Shown: positions 17,396 through 27,688, counted from the first letter of the stretch. The stretch: 64,000 nt of DNA from Streptomyces althioticus (GCA_014649355.1 BMSW01000002.1:538234-602233); one strand, 5' to 3'. Notes: generated by a model not told the origin, from the sequence alone. Made by a program: numbers and translations.

Positions 17396-17797
17396 TCATG
17401 CCTCACGCGTGCCGATCGTCATGCCCGGGCGGCGGCGGTGGGTCGTGAGGTAGGTGAGGCCGTCGGGGCCCGCCGTCAGGGAGCGGGTGGAGCCGTGGGG
17501 GAGCCAGGTCAGGGTGCCGGCGGGCAGGGGGTGGTCGCCGTCCGGGGCGGTGAGGGTGCCGTCGCCGGCGAGGACCAGCAGGAGGACGTCGAGGTCGGGC
17601 TCGCGGTGGGTGTCCACGCGGTGGCCGGGCGGGAGGTGGACGACGTTGGCGTCGAGCTGGCGGCCGGACTCGGCGAGCCGCCACAGCGCGCCGGCGGACC
17701 CGTCGCCGGCGGCAGCGGCCAGTGCGGCCGTGTCGCAGAGGACGCGGGGCAGCGGTGCTGCCCCGTCGTCCGGTGTACCGGTGTGCTCCGACGTCAT
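17396..17797 (-). CDS. cupin-domain protein
   Basis: This 133-residue single-domain cupin has motif 1 as PPGHRVDTHREPDLDVLLLVLAG and motif 2 as PLPAGTLTWLPHGSTRSL. It keeps two His residues and an acidic residue suitable for metal binding. Its enzymatic or sensory role is unknown. It is co-directional with the barstar-domain gene and 30 bases upstream of it. Confidence 0.75.
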   Translation of the reverse strand: MTSEHTGTPDDGAAPLPRVLCDTAALAAAAGDGSAGALWRLAESGRQLDANVVHLPPGHRVDTHREPDLDVLLLVLAGDGTLTAPDGDHPLPAGTLTWLPHGSTRSLTAGPDGLTYLTTHRRRPGMTIGTREA

Positions 17798-17866
17798 GGA
17801 TCGCCGCCGTCCGTCCCCGAGAGCCCGGCCGCGCCGGGTGTCACGCGCTCGCTGTCGTGCGGGAAC

Positions 17867-18856
17867 CTAACACGCGGCCGGGGGCAGGGCGGACAGCCAG
17901 TCCGTGAGCAGGCGGCTGGTGTCCTCGGGCCGCTCCTGCTGCACCCAGTGGCCGCAGCCCTCGAGGATGTGCGCCGACACCAGACCGGGCAGGGTGACCG
18001 GGAAGGCGTCGATCGCGTCGGCCATCCAGGTGGTGGACGCGTCGAGTTCCCCGCCGATGAACAGGGACGGCTGCGTGACCGGGGCCCCGTCGTACGCGGC
18101 GAGGTCCTCCCAGTCCCGGTCCACGGCGCGGTAGCGGGCCAGCGCCCCGCTCATCCCGGTGCGCTCGAACTCGGCGGCGGCCACGTCGAGTTCGGGGTCC
18201 GTGAGCCACGCGGGGCGCCGGTCCGCGGGGAACCGTTCGCGCAGGGTCCCGCCCGGTCCGGTGAAGTACGGCGAGGGCGCTCCGGGCCCGGGCATGGTGT
18301 CGGCGGACAGGGCCGCGTAGAACCCGGCGAGCCAGCCGCGTACGTCCGGCTCGATCTCGGCCTCGGCGCGGCCCGGCTCCTGGAAGTACGAGACGTAGAA
18401 CTCCTCGTCGCCGCCCATCGACGCGAAGACCGTGCTGGGTCGCGGCCCGCCGCGCGGGGCGTAGGGGACGCCGAGCATCGCCACCGCGCGGAAGACGTCC
18501 GGACGCATCAGGGCGGCGTTCGAGGCGACGGACGAGCCCCAGTCGTGGCCGACGACGACGGCGGTCCGCTCCCCGAGCGCCTCGACCACCGCGACGGCGT
18601 CGTCCACGAGTTCCCGTACGCGGTACGCGTCAGGGTCGGCGGGCCGGGAGGAGCGGCCGTACCCGCGCACGTCGACGGCCACCGCCCGGTAGCCGACCGC
18701 GGCGAGGGCGGGCAGCTGGTGGCGCCAGGCGTACCAGCCCTCGGGGAAACCGTGCACGAGCAGCACCAGCGGGCCGCTGCCCTGCTCCACCAGGTGCACG
18801 CGGCCCGCGGGCGCGGGGACGAGACGGTGGACGAGCGGCGAGGTCGGTACCGGCAC
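17867..18856 (-). CDS. alpha/beta hydrolase, soluble epoxide hydrolase type
   Basis: This 329-residue cytosolic enzyme contains the HGFPEGWYAW oxyanion motif. The nucleophile elbow is GHDWGS with Asp105, which marks epoxide hydrolases and dehalogenases rather than esterases. A late GCGHWVQQERPE segment provides the catalytic His. The lid region carries Tyr residues typical of epoxide hydrolases. It starts at GTG 18856 with AGGAG five bases upstream. The physiological substrate is unknown. Confidence 0.85.
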   Translation of the reverse strand: MPVPTSPLVHRLVPAPAGRVHLVEQGSGPLVLLVHGFPEGWYAWRHQLPALAAVGYRAVAVDVRGYGRSSRPADPDAYRVRELVDDAVAVVEALGERTAVVVGHDWGSSVASNAALMRPDVFRAVAMLGVPYAPRGGPRPSTVFASMGGDEEFYVSYFQEPGRAEAEIEPDVRGWLAGFYAALSADTMPGPGAPSPYFTGPGGTLRERFPADRRPAWLTDPELDVAAAEFERTGMSGALARYRAVDRDWEDLAAYDGAPVTQPSLFIGGELDASTTWMADAIDAFPVTLPGLVSAHILEGCGHWVQQERPEDTSRLLTDWLSALPPAAC

Positions 18857-19033
18857 GGCTGCTCCTGAGTCGCTCGGGGGCCCTGGGCGCCGGTGCGGCT
18901 CCGAAGGGCCCTGGTCGTACGCCGAGCATGCGCCCGCCGCGCGACGGAGGGCGAGTGATGTTGCCGGTTTCGCAAACGCGGGTCGTGACGACGTCTACGG
19001 TCGGCCTCGTCGTACGGCCGACCGCGGGACGTT

Positions 19034-19110
19034 GGGGGCCGTTCGCACGGTTCCCCGTGCCTCGCAAGCGGGCCGGCCCCCTCAAGGGGCGCGGGGAACC
19101 GCGCGACAAG
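19034..19110. repeat. Streptomyces intergenic repeat, inverted pair
   Basis: Two copies of the repeat core (TTCCCCGTGCC and, inverted, GGCGCGGGGAA) face each other with about 30 bases between them. They could form a long imperfect hairpin upstream of the DNA glycosylase-like gene. The same core recurs at about 20282, 40163 and 63934. Confidence 0.6.
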
Positions 19111-19146
19111 CCATCACCGGCCCGCAGCCGAAACTGAAAGGACACC

Positions 19147-20244
19147 ATGGTCGAACGTCTCACCGCACGAGCCCTCAACCGCGCCACCCTTCAACGCCAG
19201 TTGCTGACGACGCGGACCCGCCTCTCCCCCCTCGCCGTGATCGAACACCTCGCCGGGCTTCAGGCCCAGGACCCCGATCCCCCGTACATCGGGCTGTGGA
19301 GCCGCATCGACGGGTTCCGGATCGAGGACCTGACCACGCTGCTGGAGCAACGGGCCGTCGTGCGGGCCACGTTGTTCCGCGGGACGCAGCATCTTGTCAC
19401 CGCCGACGACTACCTGTGGGTGCGGCCCCTGCTGCAGCCCATGCTGGACCGCTGGCGGAAGGGCGGTTTCGGCCGGCAGACGGCCGGGGTGGACCTGGGC
19501 GAGCTCGCCGAGGCGGCCCGGGGCGCCCTCACCGGCGGACGCACCCTCAACCGGCCGGAGCTGGGCCGGTTGCTGGCGGAGCGGTGGCCGGGGTGCGATC
19601 CGGTGGCGCTGGCGCGGTCGGTGCAAGGGCTGCTCCCGGTCGTGCATCCTCCGCCGGACGGCAGCTGGGGACGCCGGGGCGCCACGCCGTTCGCCCTGGC
19701 CGAGGAGTGGCTGGGCCGTTCGCTCACCGCCGGCGCGTCGATGGAGCGGCTGGTGCTGCGGTATCTCGCCGCGTTCGGGCCCGCCACGGTGAAGGACGTC
19801 CAGGCGTGGAGCGGCACCACACGCCTGCGTGCGGTGGTCGAGGAACTCCGGCCCAGGCTCGAGGTTTTCGCGGACGAGAACGGCGAGGAGCTGTTCGACC
19901 TGCCCGACGCGCCGCTCCCCGGCCCGGACACGGAGGTCCCCGTCCGGTTCCTCGCGGCGCTGGACAACGTGGTGCTCGCACACGCGGACCGCTCACGGTT
20001 CATGAGCGACGACCGGCGCCCGTACGTCATCGTCGAGCCGGCGGTCCTCGTGGACGGCGTCGTCCGCGCGCTGTGGGGGATCAAACGGGAGAAGGGCACG
20101 GCCGTCCTCACCGTGAAGTGCTTCTCGCCGCTGGGCGCGCGGGAGAAGGAGGAGGTGACGGACGAAGGCGTCCGTCTGCTGGGGTTCGCGGCGGGCGACG
20201 CGGAACGGCACGAGATCCGGTTCGCTCCGGTCGACTCCGATTGA
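19147..20244 (+). CDS. HTH_42 winged-helix protein, AlkZ-like DNA glycosylase candidate
   Basis: This 365-residue protein is of the winged-helix HTH_42 family (AlkZ/YcaQ superfamily). Near its N-terminus is HLAGLQAQDPDPP, where Gln39-Ala-Gln41 matches the catalytic Q-x-Q motif of AlkZ, the azinomycin-resistance glycosylase that unhooks alkylated DNA cross-links. YcaQ-type relatives have Q-x-D instead. Other family segments are VVRATLFRGTQHLV and RVELLxx-like late strands (VRFLAALDNVVLAHADRSRFM). I infer repair of bulky N-alkylpurines or resistance to a genotoxin. The start at ATG 19147 follows AAAGGAC closely. No biosynthetic cluster for an alkylating agent is seen nearby. Confidence 0.75.
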   Translation: MVERLTARALNRATLQRQLLTTRTRLSPLAVIEHLAGLQAQDPDPPYIGLWSRIDGFRIEDLTTLLEQRAVVRATLFRGTQHLVTADDYLWVRPLLQPMLDRWRKGGFGRQTAGVDLGELAEAARGALTGGRTLNRPELGRLLAERWPGCDPVALARSVQGLLPVVHPPPDGSWGRRGATPFALAEEWLGRSLTAGASMERLVLRYLAAFGPATVKDVQAWSGTTRLRAVVEELRPRLEVFADENGEELFDLPDAPLPGPDTEVPVRFLAALDNVVLAHADRSRFMSDDRRPYVIVEPAVLVDGVVRALWGIKREKGTAVLTVKCFSPLGAREKEEVTDEGVRLLGFAAGDAERHEIRFAPVDSD

Positions 20245-20264
20245 CGAGGCGTGGGGGGCGGCAT

Positions 20265-20281
20265 ACCGGCCGCGGGCCGGT
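20265..20281. terminator. hairpin after the glycosylase-like gene
   Basis: Perfect 7-bp stem ACCGGCC-GCG-GGCCGGT, 21 bases after the stop codon at 20244. Confidence 0.5.
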
Positions 20282-20356
20282 GGGGGGCCGTTCGCGCGGT
20301 TCCCCGCGCCCCTGGGTGAGCTGTTCGACCGGCACCCTCGAGGGGCGCGTGCCGGT
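20282..20356. repeat. Streptomyces intergenic repeat plus hairpin
   Basis: The repeat core TTCCCCGCGCCCCT lies at 20300-20313 within GGGGGGCCGTTCGCGCGG context. It is followed by an 8-bp stem (ACCGGCAC 20328-20335 with GTGCCGGT 20349-20356). Confidence 0.6.
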
Positions 20357-20428
20357 CCCCCCGTTTCGCCGTTCCGGCGCTGTGCAATGATCCTGGCGGG
20401 CTGCAGCACACACGAGGAACGGACGGAC

Positions 20429-20941
20429 GTGACCGCGCAGGGACCGGGCGACGGCGGAACGCCGCAGGAGCGGGAGGACGGCGTGCCGTCCGTGCCCGAC
20501 GACGTCTGGCGGCGGTTCCTCATGGACAGCGAGCAGGACATCCGTGCGTCCGCCCCCAGGGAGCCCTCGGCGGTGCAGCGGGCCGAGGGACGGTTGCCCC
20601 GACTTCCGCCGCCCGCACCGGCGAAGTTGTCCCGCCGCGACATCCCGGACGCCGTCGGCGACCTGTGGCGGCCGGACGATCCGTGGGAGGGACCTGCCTG
20701 GCGGGACCTCGACAGGCGGGCGCGGCTGCGCCGGGTCGGGCGTGTCGTGGGGACGGCCGCCGCGATCGCCCTGGCCCTGGGCGCCTGGTCGCAGCTGTCC
20801 ACGGGTGCCGGCGCCCCGGCCGAGGGGCCCGGCGACACTGTGCTCCAGCAGTCCGAGGAGGCGCCGGTGACGCTGCCGCCGGGGACCTCCGTGCCGGCCG
20901 GGCTCACCACCCCGTCCGCCACGGAGATCCGTACCGGCTGA
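20429..20941 (+). CDS. single-pass membrane protein of unknown function
   Basis: This protein of about 170 residues starts at GTG 20429 (GAGG about 12 bases upstream). An ATG at 20387 would add 14 residues that superficially resemble a lipobox but are too short for one. Residues 1-105 are acidic and Pro-rich, with WRRFLMDSEQDIRASAPREPS and RRDIPDAVGDLWRPDDPWEGPAWRDLD. Then come a basic stretch, one membrane segment (VVGTAAAIALALGAW) and an outer Pro/Thr-rich tail. I do not recognise a family. It converges with the phosphoglucomutase gene. Confidence 0.65.
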   Translation: MTAQGPGDGGTPQEREDGVPSVPDDVWRRFLMDSEQDIRASAPREPSAVQRAEGRLPRLPPPAPAKLSRRDIPDAVGDLWRPDDPWEGPAWRDLDRRARLRRVGRVVGTAAAIALALGAWSQLSTGAGAPAEGPGDTVLQQSEEAPVTLPPGTSVPAGLTTPSATEIRTG

Positions 20942-20961
20942 GAAGCCGGCCTCAGCCGGCC

Positions 20962-22602
<1,641 letters not shown>

Positions 22603-22709
22603 GTGCCCACTCCTCCGCAAAAGGTCGGTTGTCACGCTTGCGGAGACATCTTTCCCCGCCGGGGCGCCGCCGCGCGAGTGGGCTCGGTCCGCTCCGGCCC
22701 CGGCGGACG

Positions 22710-23150
22710 TCAGATACGTCCGCCGGTCATCCGGGTCAGGGGGCCGTGGGTGTGCCGTTCGGCGCGGCGGCCCACCGCGTAGGAGGCGGCGGTCAGCGCG
22801 GTCAGTCCAGCGGCCGCGCCCGCGGCGACCAGCCTGCGGTTCGCGATGACCGTCCAGGCGGTCTTGGCGCCGGCGGCGACCTGCCCGGAGGCGGTGACGA
22901 CGGCGCGGCGGCCGGCGTCCACGCCCTTCACGGCGGACTGGGCGGCGCCGTTCGCGGCGCGGGCGGCGCGCTCGGTGCCGGAGGCGGCGGCCGACGCGGC
23001 GTCAGTCGCCTTGGAGGCCGCGCCGTTGGCGGCGCTCTTCGTCGATTCGGTCGCCTTGCCGGTGGCCTTGTCGGCGGTCGAGGCGGCCTTGGACGCCGTG
23101 GACCTGGCGGTCGAGGTCTTCCGGTTCGCATTCTTGTTCTGTTCGGTCAT
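22710..23150 (-). CDS. Ala/Lys/Thr-rich small protein with one hydrophobic segment
   Basis: This 146-residue protein begins [11 protein letters not shown], then runs through a low-complexity helical region with repeated ATxKAAS and AANGAA units (residues 12-90). A hydrophobic stretch ([20 protein letters not shown]) and a basic tail follow. It could be a membrane-attached, amphipathic or phasin/LEA-like protein. Function is unknown. It is upstream of the phosphoglucomutase gene on the same strand with a 107-base gap. Confidence 0.6.
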   Translation of the reverse strand: MTEQNKNANRKTSTARSTASKAASTADKATGKATESTKSAANGAASKATDAASAAASGTERAARAANGAAQSAVKGVDAGRRAVVTASGQVAAGAKTAWTVIANRRLVAAGAAAGLTALTAASYAVGRRAERHTHGPLTRMTGGRI

Positions 23151-23341
23151 GGACACCGGTTTGCCGCAGCGCCGGTCGGCAAACACATCCGGTCACGAGG
23201 CGCTGCTCACGGTCGTGGAACGCCAACCGGCCGGATAAGGGGCGGGCTTGAGATTCCCGGCCGGAAGCGAGCTGTGCCGGGGTTTTCGGGGGTAGAAGGA
23301 GGACGGCACGCACACGCCGACGCCTACCGAGAGGAGTCGCC

Positions 23342-23491
23342 ATGCCCGGCATGGTGGAGCGCATCAAGCAGTTCGCCCGGAGCCCGCAGGGGCGCCGCAC
23401 GGCCGAGCAGGTACGACGGGCCGCGGCCGACCCGCGGAAGCGGGCGCAGGCACAGCGGCTGCTGGGACGGCTGCGCGGCGGCCGGCGCTGA
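23342..23491 (+). CDS. 49-residue basic protein of unknown function
   Basis: This short gene reads MPGMVERIKQFARSPQGRRT and ends in RLLGRLRGGRR. Its start at 23342 follows GAGAGGAG with suitable spacing, and its codon use matches the neighbours. It is Arg-rich with a helical amphipathic pattern; nucleic-acid binding is conceivable but unproven. It lies just upstream of the HATPase gene in the same direction. Confidence 0.65.
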   Translation: MPGMVERIKQFARSPQGRRTAEQVRRAAADPRKRAQAQRLLGRLRGGRR

Positions 23492-23560
23492 GCCGACCCC
23501 GGGCCTGACGGTTCCTCGCGCGTCCGCGCGGACCGCAGGCCGACGACCGGAAGGGACTCC

Positions 23561-23980
23561 ATGAACGAATCGTCGGTCCGCACCGTGGGCTGGGCACGCT
23601 CCCTGCCGATGGGGCAGGGGGTGAAGGCGGCCCGTGACTGGGCGCAGGAGCACCTCGCCTCCCTGGGGTGGGACGAGACCGCGCCCGAGACGGTCCACTC
23701 CGTGCTGCTCACGGTGTCGGAGCTGGTCACCAACGCGCATGTGCACGCCGGGACCGACGCGCAGCTGGTGATGGCGTGGGACACCCGCTGCCTGCACATC
23801 TCCGTGCACGACGGGTCCGCCTCCCTGCCCACCCCGCGAGAACCGAGCGAGGAGCGGGTCGGCGGGCGCGGCATGCTGCTGGTCGACGTCCTGGCCGACA
23901 CCTGGGAGGCGCGGCCCTGCCCGCACGGCAAGACGGTCACCGCCTGCTTCCGCGCTCCGGAGGCCGCCGCCGCGGTGTGA
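23561..23980 (+). CDS. HATPase-domain serine kinase/anti-sigma-type regulator
   Basis: This 139-residue protein is an RsbW/SpoIIAB-like GHKL ATPase domain. The N-box is SELVTNAHVHAG, the G1-like segment SVHDGSASLP and the G2 segment GGRGMLLVDVLADTW. Proteins of this type bind or phosphorylate anti-sigma antagonists (STAS) or sigma factors, and are reversed by PP2C phosphatases. A Shine-Dalgarno AAGGGA precedes ATG 23561. It lies 103 bases before cbiZ and two genes before a PP2C phosphatase, so it may be the kinase arm of that module. Confidence 0.8.
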   Translation: MNESSVRTVGWARSLPMGQGVKAARDWAQEHLASLGWDETAPETVHSVLLTVSELVTNAHVHAGTDAQLVMAWDTRCLHISVHDGSASLPTPREPSEERVGGRGMLLVDVLADTWEARPCPHGKTVTACFRAPEAAAAV

Positions 23981-24083
23981 TCACCCCGGCGCGGGACGCG
24001 GACCCGGCCCGGCCTACGATCGGTCGGGCCGAACCCCGCCAGGGCCGCCCGCGAAGGGCGCCCGCCGCAAGGAGCCCCGCACG

Positions 24084-24821
24084 GTGACCGCCGTCCTGCC
24101 CCCGTACCCCGCCACGCCCGCCCTGCCGGCCCCGCGCCGGCTGACCCGTACCGAGGACGGTGAACTGCTGCACGCGCTGCTGTGGACGGCGGGTGCCGGG
24201 CGCCGGGCGATCAGCAGTGCGGTGCTGGGCGGAGGCATCGGTGAGCGGGCGTGGATCCTCAACGCTCAGGTGGCGCACGGCTACCGGCGCACCGACCCCG
24301 AGCGGCACCTGGCCTCCCTCGCCGCGGACGCGGGCCTGAGCGGACCCGGGGTGGGTCTGATGACGGCGGCCGACGTGTCGGCGTACGCGCACGCGCGCGA
24401 CACGGGCGTGGAGGCGTTCGTCACAGCGGGCGTGGACGTGCGCGGCTGGGCGGCGCGGCCCGGTGAGGGCGCGGAGGGCGCCCCGGAGCCGGGCACGATC
24501 AACGTCGTGGTGGCCGTGCCGGCCGCGCTGACCGACGCGGCCCTGGTGAACGCGGTGGCCACCGCGACGGAGGCGAAGGTGCAGGCGCTGGTGGAGAGCG
24601 GCCACGACTGCTCCGGCACCCCGACCGACGCGGTGTGCGTGATCGCCGACACCCCGGTCCCGGACCGGGAGGCGCACGCGTTCGCCGGGCCCCGGTCGCT
24701 GTGGGGGGCGCGGCTGGCGCGCGCCGTGCACCGGGCCGTGCGGGACGCCGTGGCGGAGGGCGCCCAAGGCGGTCCCGGCGCGTCCGGTGTGACGCATGGA
24801 ACACCTCTTGCGGGGTACTGA
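24084..24821 (+). CDS. cbiZ: adenosylcobinamide amidohydrolase
   Basis: This 245-residue protein matches CbiZ, which removes the aminopropanol side chain of adenosylcobinamide to give adenosylcobyric acid, a corrinoid salvage step. Diagnostic segments are SAVLGGGIGERAWILNAQV, GTINVVVAVPAALTDAAL, VNAVATATEAKVQAL and SGTPTDAVCV. The start is GTG 24084 with AAGGAG nine bases upstream. It is followed after 33 bases by the PP2C phosphatase and then a B12-binding protein. That placement ties corrinoid supply to a B12-dependent sensor rather than to a cobalamin biosynthesis cluster. No cobalamin riboswitch is visible upstream. Confidence 0.85.
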   Translation: MTAVLPPYPATPALPAPRRLTRTEDGELLHALLWTAGAGRRAISSAVLGGGIGERAWILNAQVAHGYRRTDPERHLASLAADAGLSGPGVGLMTAADVSAYAHARDTGVEAFVTAGVDVRGWAARPGEGAEGAPEPGTINVVVAVPAALTDAALVNAVATATEAKVQALVESGHDCSGTPTDAVCVIADTPVPDREAHAFAGPRSLWGARLARAVHRAVRDAVAEGAQGGPGASGVTHGTPLAGY

Positions 24822-24854
24822 GCGCCTCATGGACCGCCTCGCCGAGCAGGCAGG

Positions 24855-26612
24855 TTGCTTCGCAGGCACGGATGGGGGACCGTTGCCGCCGTACCTGCTG
24901 ACGTCGACGAGAAAGGGGGTGGGTGCGCGGCGCGCACCTCGTCCGTGATCTCTTCCCCCGGTTCCAGTGCCGATCCGTGCGATGCGCGCGACGGATCCGT
25001 CCCCACGTGGGACGACGCGCCCTGCCCTGTTCTGGTGCTGGACTCCCGCGGCCGGATCGCCGGCCGCAACCGTGCCGCCCGCCGCCTCACCGCCTCCTCC
25101 CGCGCCTCGGACGTCCCGCCGTCGTGGCTGGCCGAGGCGCACCGGCGTCATGTGGCCGCCACCCTCGACCCGACGGCGGACACGCCGGCCGGGCTCCTCG
25201 GCGACCGCTCCTTCGAGGCCCGGCCCTCCCCCACCGGGGACGGCCGTGTGGCCTGGTGGCTGTTCGACCGCACCGACCTCGTACGGGCCCACGAGACCGT
25301 GCGGGAGACCCGTCAGCGGGCCGACGCCACCTCCGACCTCTTCAGCACCCTGCTGTCGTCCCTGAACGTGCCGCGCTGCGCGGAGGTCGCCGCCCGGATG
25401 GCCACCGACCACCTCGCCGAGGCCGCCGTGCTGATCACCCCGCCGGCCGGGCACCGGTACGCCGTCACCCACGCCCTGCGCGGGCGGCGGGTGGTGCAGG
25501 AGACCCGGCAGATCGACCCCCTCACCGTCCCCGGGCTCGACGAGGCCCTGCGCGGCTTCCCGCCCGTGCCGGCCCGCTGGATCAACCCGGACGCCATCCC
25601 GGCCTGGGCGATCCCCGACGGTTTCTCCGGTCCGGTCGGTTCCGTGCTGGTGACGCCGCTGCCCGGGCACGGGGTGCCCGCGGGCGCGCTGATCCTGCTG
25701 CGCTCGGACACCGAGAAGGGGTTCTCGCCCGAGGAGGAGGTGTTCGCCCGGCTGTTCGCCTCCCGCGCGGGCACCGCCCTGTCGGCGGCGCGCCTCTACA
25801 GCGAGCAGACGGCCATCACCGGCACCCTGATGCGGGAGCTGCTGCCGCCTCCGCTGAGCCGTGTGCACGGCGTCGACTACGCGGGCCGCTACCGCACCGC
25901 CATGGACCACGAGCGGGTCGGCGGCGACTTCTACGACGTCCACCCCGGCCCCGACGAGTCCGCCGAGACGTTCGTCGCGCTGGGCGACGTGGCCGGCAAG
26001 GGACTGGACGCGGCGGTCCTCACCGGGAAGATCCGCAACACGCTGCACGCGCTGCTGCCGCTCGCCTCCGACCACCTCCGGGTGCTGCGCATGCTCAACG
26101 GCGCCCTGCTCACCTCGCACCACGCCCGGTTCGCCACCCTGGTGCTGGCGTCCGTGAAGCGGCAGGACGACGGCTCGGTGCGGCTGCGGCTCACCAGCGC
26201 CGGGCATCTGCCGCCGCTGGTGGTGCGCACGGACGGCCGGGTCGAGGAGATGCCCACGCAGGGCACCCTCGTGGGCGCGCTGCCCAAGGTGACCGCGCGC
26301 ACCGTGGAGACGGTCCTCGACCCGGGCGACACCTGCCTGCTCTACACCGACGGCATCACCGAGGCCCGCGGCGGCCCGCTGGGCGGCGAGCTGTTCGGCG
26401 AGGAGCGGCTGCGGCAGGCCCTGGAGGGATGCGGCGGCATGCCGGGCGAGGCGATGGTGGAACACGTACAGATGCTGGCCGCGCAGTGGCTGGAGCCGGG
26501 CAGCCGCCACGACGACATGGCCGTCCTGGCCATCACCGCCCCGCGGAACGGCAGCCTGGCGGGCGACGGCGCCCCGGCCGGCGCCGGTGGACGAGCACGG
26601 AGGACAGCATGA
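24855..26612 (+). CDS. PAS-GAF-SpoIIE PP2C-type serine phosphatase
   Basis: This phosphatase has up to 585 residues. A short PAS-like region (about 55-130: APCPVLVLDSRGRIAGRN) and a GAF domain (about 155-315) precede a complete SpoIIE/RsbU-type PP2C domain (about 340-565). The metal-binding motifs are intact: GGDFYDV, GDVAGKGLDAA, TSAGHLPP, YTDGITEARG and RHDDMAVL. Such enzymes dephosphorylate STAS anti-sigma antagonists. The reading opens with TTG 24855; GTG 24945 is an alternative and I cannot decide between them. Its stop overlaps the start of the B12-binding protein by four bases (ATGA), so the two are probably made in equal amounts and work together. Confidence 0.85.
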   Translation: MLRRHGWGTVAAVPADVDEKGGGCAARTSSVISSPGSSADPCDARDGSVPTWDDAPCPVLVLDSRGRIAGRNRAARRLTASSRASDVPPSWLAEAHRRHVAATLDPTADTPAGLLGDRSFEARPSPTGDGRVAWWLFDRTDLVRAHETVRETRQRADATSDLFSTLLSSLNVPRCAEVAARMATDHLAEAAVLITPPAGHRYAVTHALRGRRVVQETRQIDPLTVPGLDEALRGFPPVPARWINPDAIPAWAIPDGFSGPVGSVLVTPLPGHGVPAGALILLRSDTEKGFSPEEEVFARLFASRAGTALSAARLYSEQTAITGTLMRELLPPPLSRVHGVDYAGRYRTAMDHERVGGDFYDVHPGPDESAETFVALGDVAGKGLDAAVLTGKIRNTLHALLPLASDHLRVLRMLNGALLTSHHARFATLVLASVKRQDDGSVRLRLTSAGHLPPLVVRTDGRVEEMPTQGTLVGALPKVTARTVETVLDPGDTCLLYTDGITEARGGPLGGELFGEERLRQALEGCGGMPGEAMVEHVQMLAAQWLEPGSRHDDMAVLAITAPRNGSLAGDGAPAGAGGRARRTA

Positions 26613-27688
26613 GCGGCGGGCCCCGGGCCTCGGCCGGCGAACTCGGCGAGGCGCTGTGGAAGGCGGTGATCGACGGCGACGAGTACGACGCCGTCGACGT
26701 CGTCCGCGGCGCCCTGGCGGACGGCTGGCAGGAGGAGGACCTGCTGCTGGACGTGGTCGCGGCGGTGCAGGCGCGGATCGGCCTGGAGTGGGCCGCCGAC
26801 CGCATCACCGTCGCCCAGGAGCACGCCGCGACGGCGATCAACGAGCGGGTGATCACCGCACTCACGTACCGCGACCCCGGCGCGCGCCCCGACGTCGTCA
26901 AGGGCCGGGTCACGGTGAGCTGCGTCGACGGCGAATGGCACGCGTTCCCCGCGCGCCTCGTCGCCGAGACACTGCGGCTGCGCGGCTGGCAGGTCGACTA
27001 CCTCGGTGCCCAGACGCCGACCCCGCACCTGGTCGCGCACCAGCACCACACCAACTCCGACGCCGTGCTGCTCTCCGGTTCCATCCCCACGCACCTGCCG
27101 CGGGCGCACACCGCGATCAACGCCTGCCGGTCGGTGGGCGTGCCGGTGGTGGCGGGCGGCCGGGCGTTCGGCGTGGACGGGCGGTACGCGCGCGCCCTGG
27201 GCGCCGACGCGTGGGCCCCGGACGCGCGGGGCGCCGCGGCCGTGCTGGAGGCCGGGCTCGCGCGGCCGACGCACGTCCGGCAGGCCGTCGACGACCTGCC
27301 GCACCTGGCCGACCAGGAGTACAGCATGGTCGTCCAGTCGCGCGGCCGGCTGGTCAAGGAGACGCTGACGGAGCTGGAGCGGCGCTTCCCGCCGATGAAG
27401 GAGTACAGCGACGCGCAACGCGAGCGCACGGCCGAGGACCTGGCGCACGTCGTCGACTTCCTCGCGACCGCGCTCTACGTCGACGCCGTCGAGGTGTTCA
27501 CCGAGTTCCTGGGCTGGACGGCGGACGTGCTGGCCGCGCGGCACGTCCCGCCGCACTCCCTGGTGACGGGCCTGGACATCCTCGCCGACCGTCTGCACGA
27601 CTTCCCGCGTGCCCTGTCCGTCGTCCGCGCCGGCGCCGCCCATCTCACCGACAGGACCGACCCGGCGGTCACGGACACGGTGGTCTGA
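26609..27688 (+). CDS. B12-binding photoreceptor-like protein without DNA-binding domain
   Basis: This 359-residue protein has a helical B12-cap domain (residues 1-95) with Trp61-x9-Glu71-His72, the W-x9-EH signature of CarH/LitR light sensors. A Rossmann B12-binding domain (about 98-220) follows, with Glu109-x-His111 in VDGEWHAFP, where His111 is the expected lower cobalt ligand. The usual Gly three residues later is Pro114. CarH and LitR carry an N-terminal MerR DNA-binding domain; this protein starts directly with the cap. A C-terminal helical domain (about 225-345) contains YSDAQRERTAEDLAHVVDFLATAL. GGAGG precedes ATG 26609. I infer that it senses light or AdoCbl and controls the coupled PP2C phosphatase. 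Confidence 0.82.
   Translation: MSGGPRASAGELGEALWKAVIDGDEYDAVDVVRGALADGWQEEDLLLDVVAAVQARIGLEWAADRITVAQEHAATAINERVITALTYRDPGARPDVVKGRVTVSCVDGEWHAFPARLVAETLRLRGWQVDYLGAQTPTPHLVAHQHHTNSDAVLLSGSIPTHLPRAHTAINACRSVGVPVVAGGRAFGVDGRYARALGADAWAPDARGAAAVLEAGLARPTHVRQAVDDLPHLADQEYSMVVQSRGRLVKETLTELERRFPPMKEYSDAQRERTAEDLAHVVDFLATALYVDAVEVFTEFLGWTADVLAARHVPPHSLVTGLDILADRLHDFPRALSVVRAGAAHLTDRTDPAVTDTVV

Noticed and set aside
16190..17797. Toxin-antitoxin pair of the barstar-domain gene and the cupin gene
   Set aside because: The cupin shows no ribonuclease motif and has the size and motifs of an ordinary small cupin.
23981..24083. Cobalamin riboswitch before cbiZ
   Set aside because: The 103-base gap is too short and lacks a recognisable B12 box.
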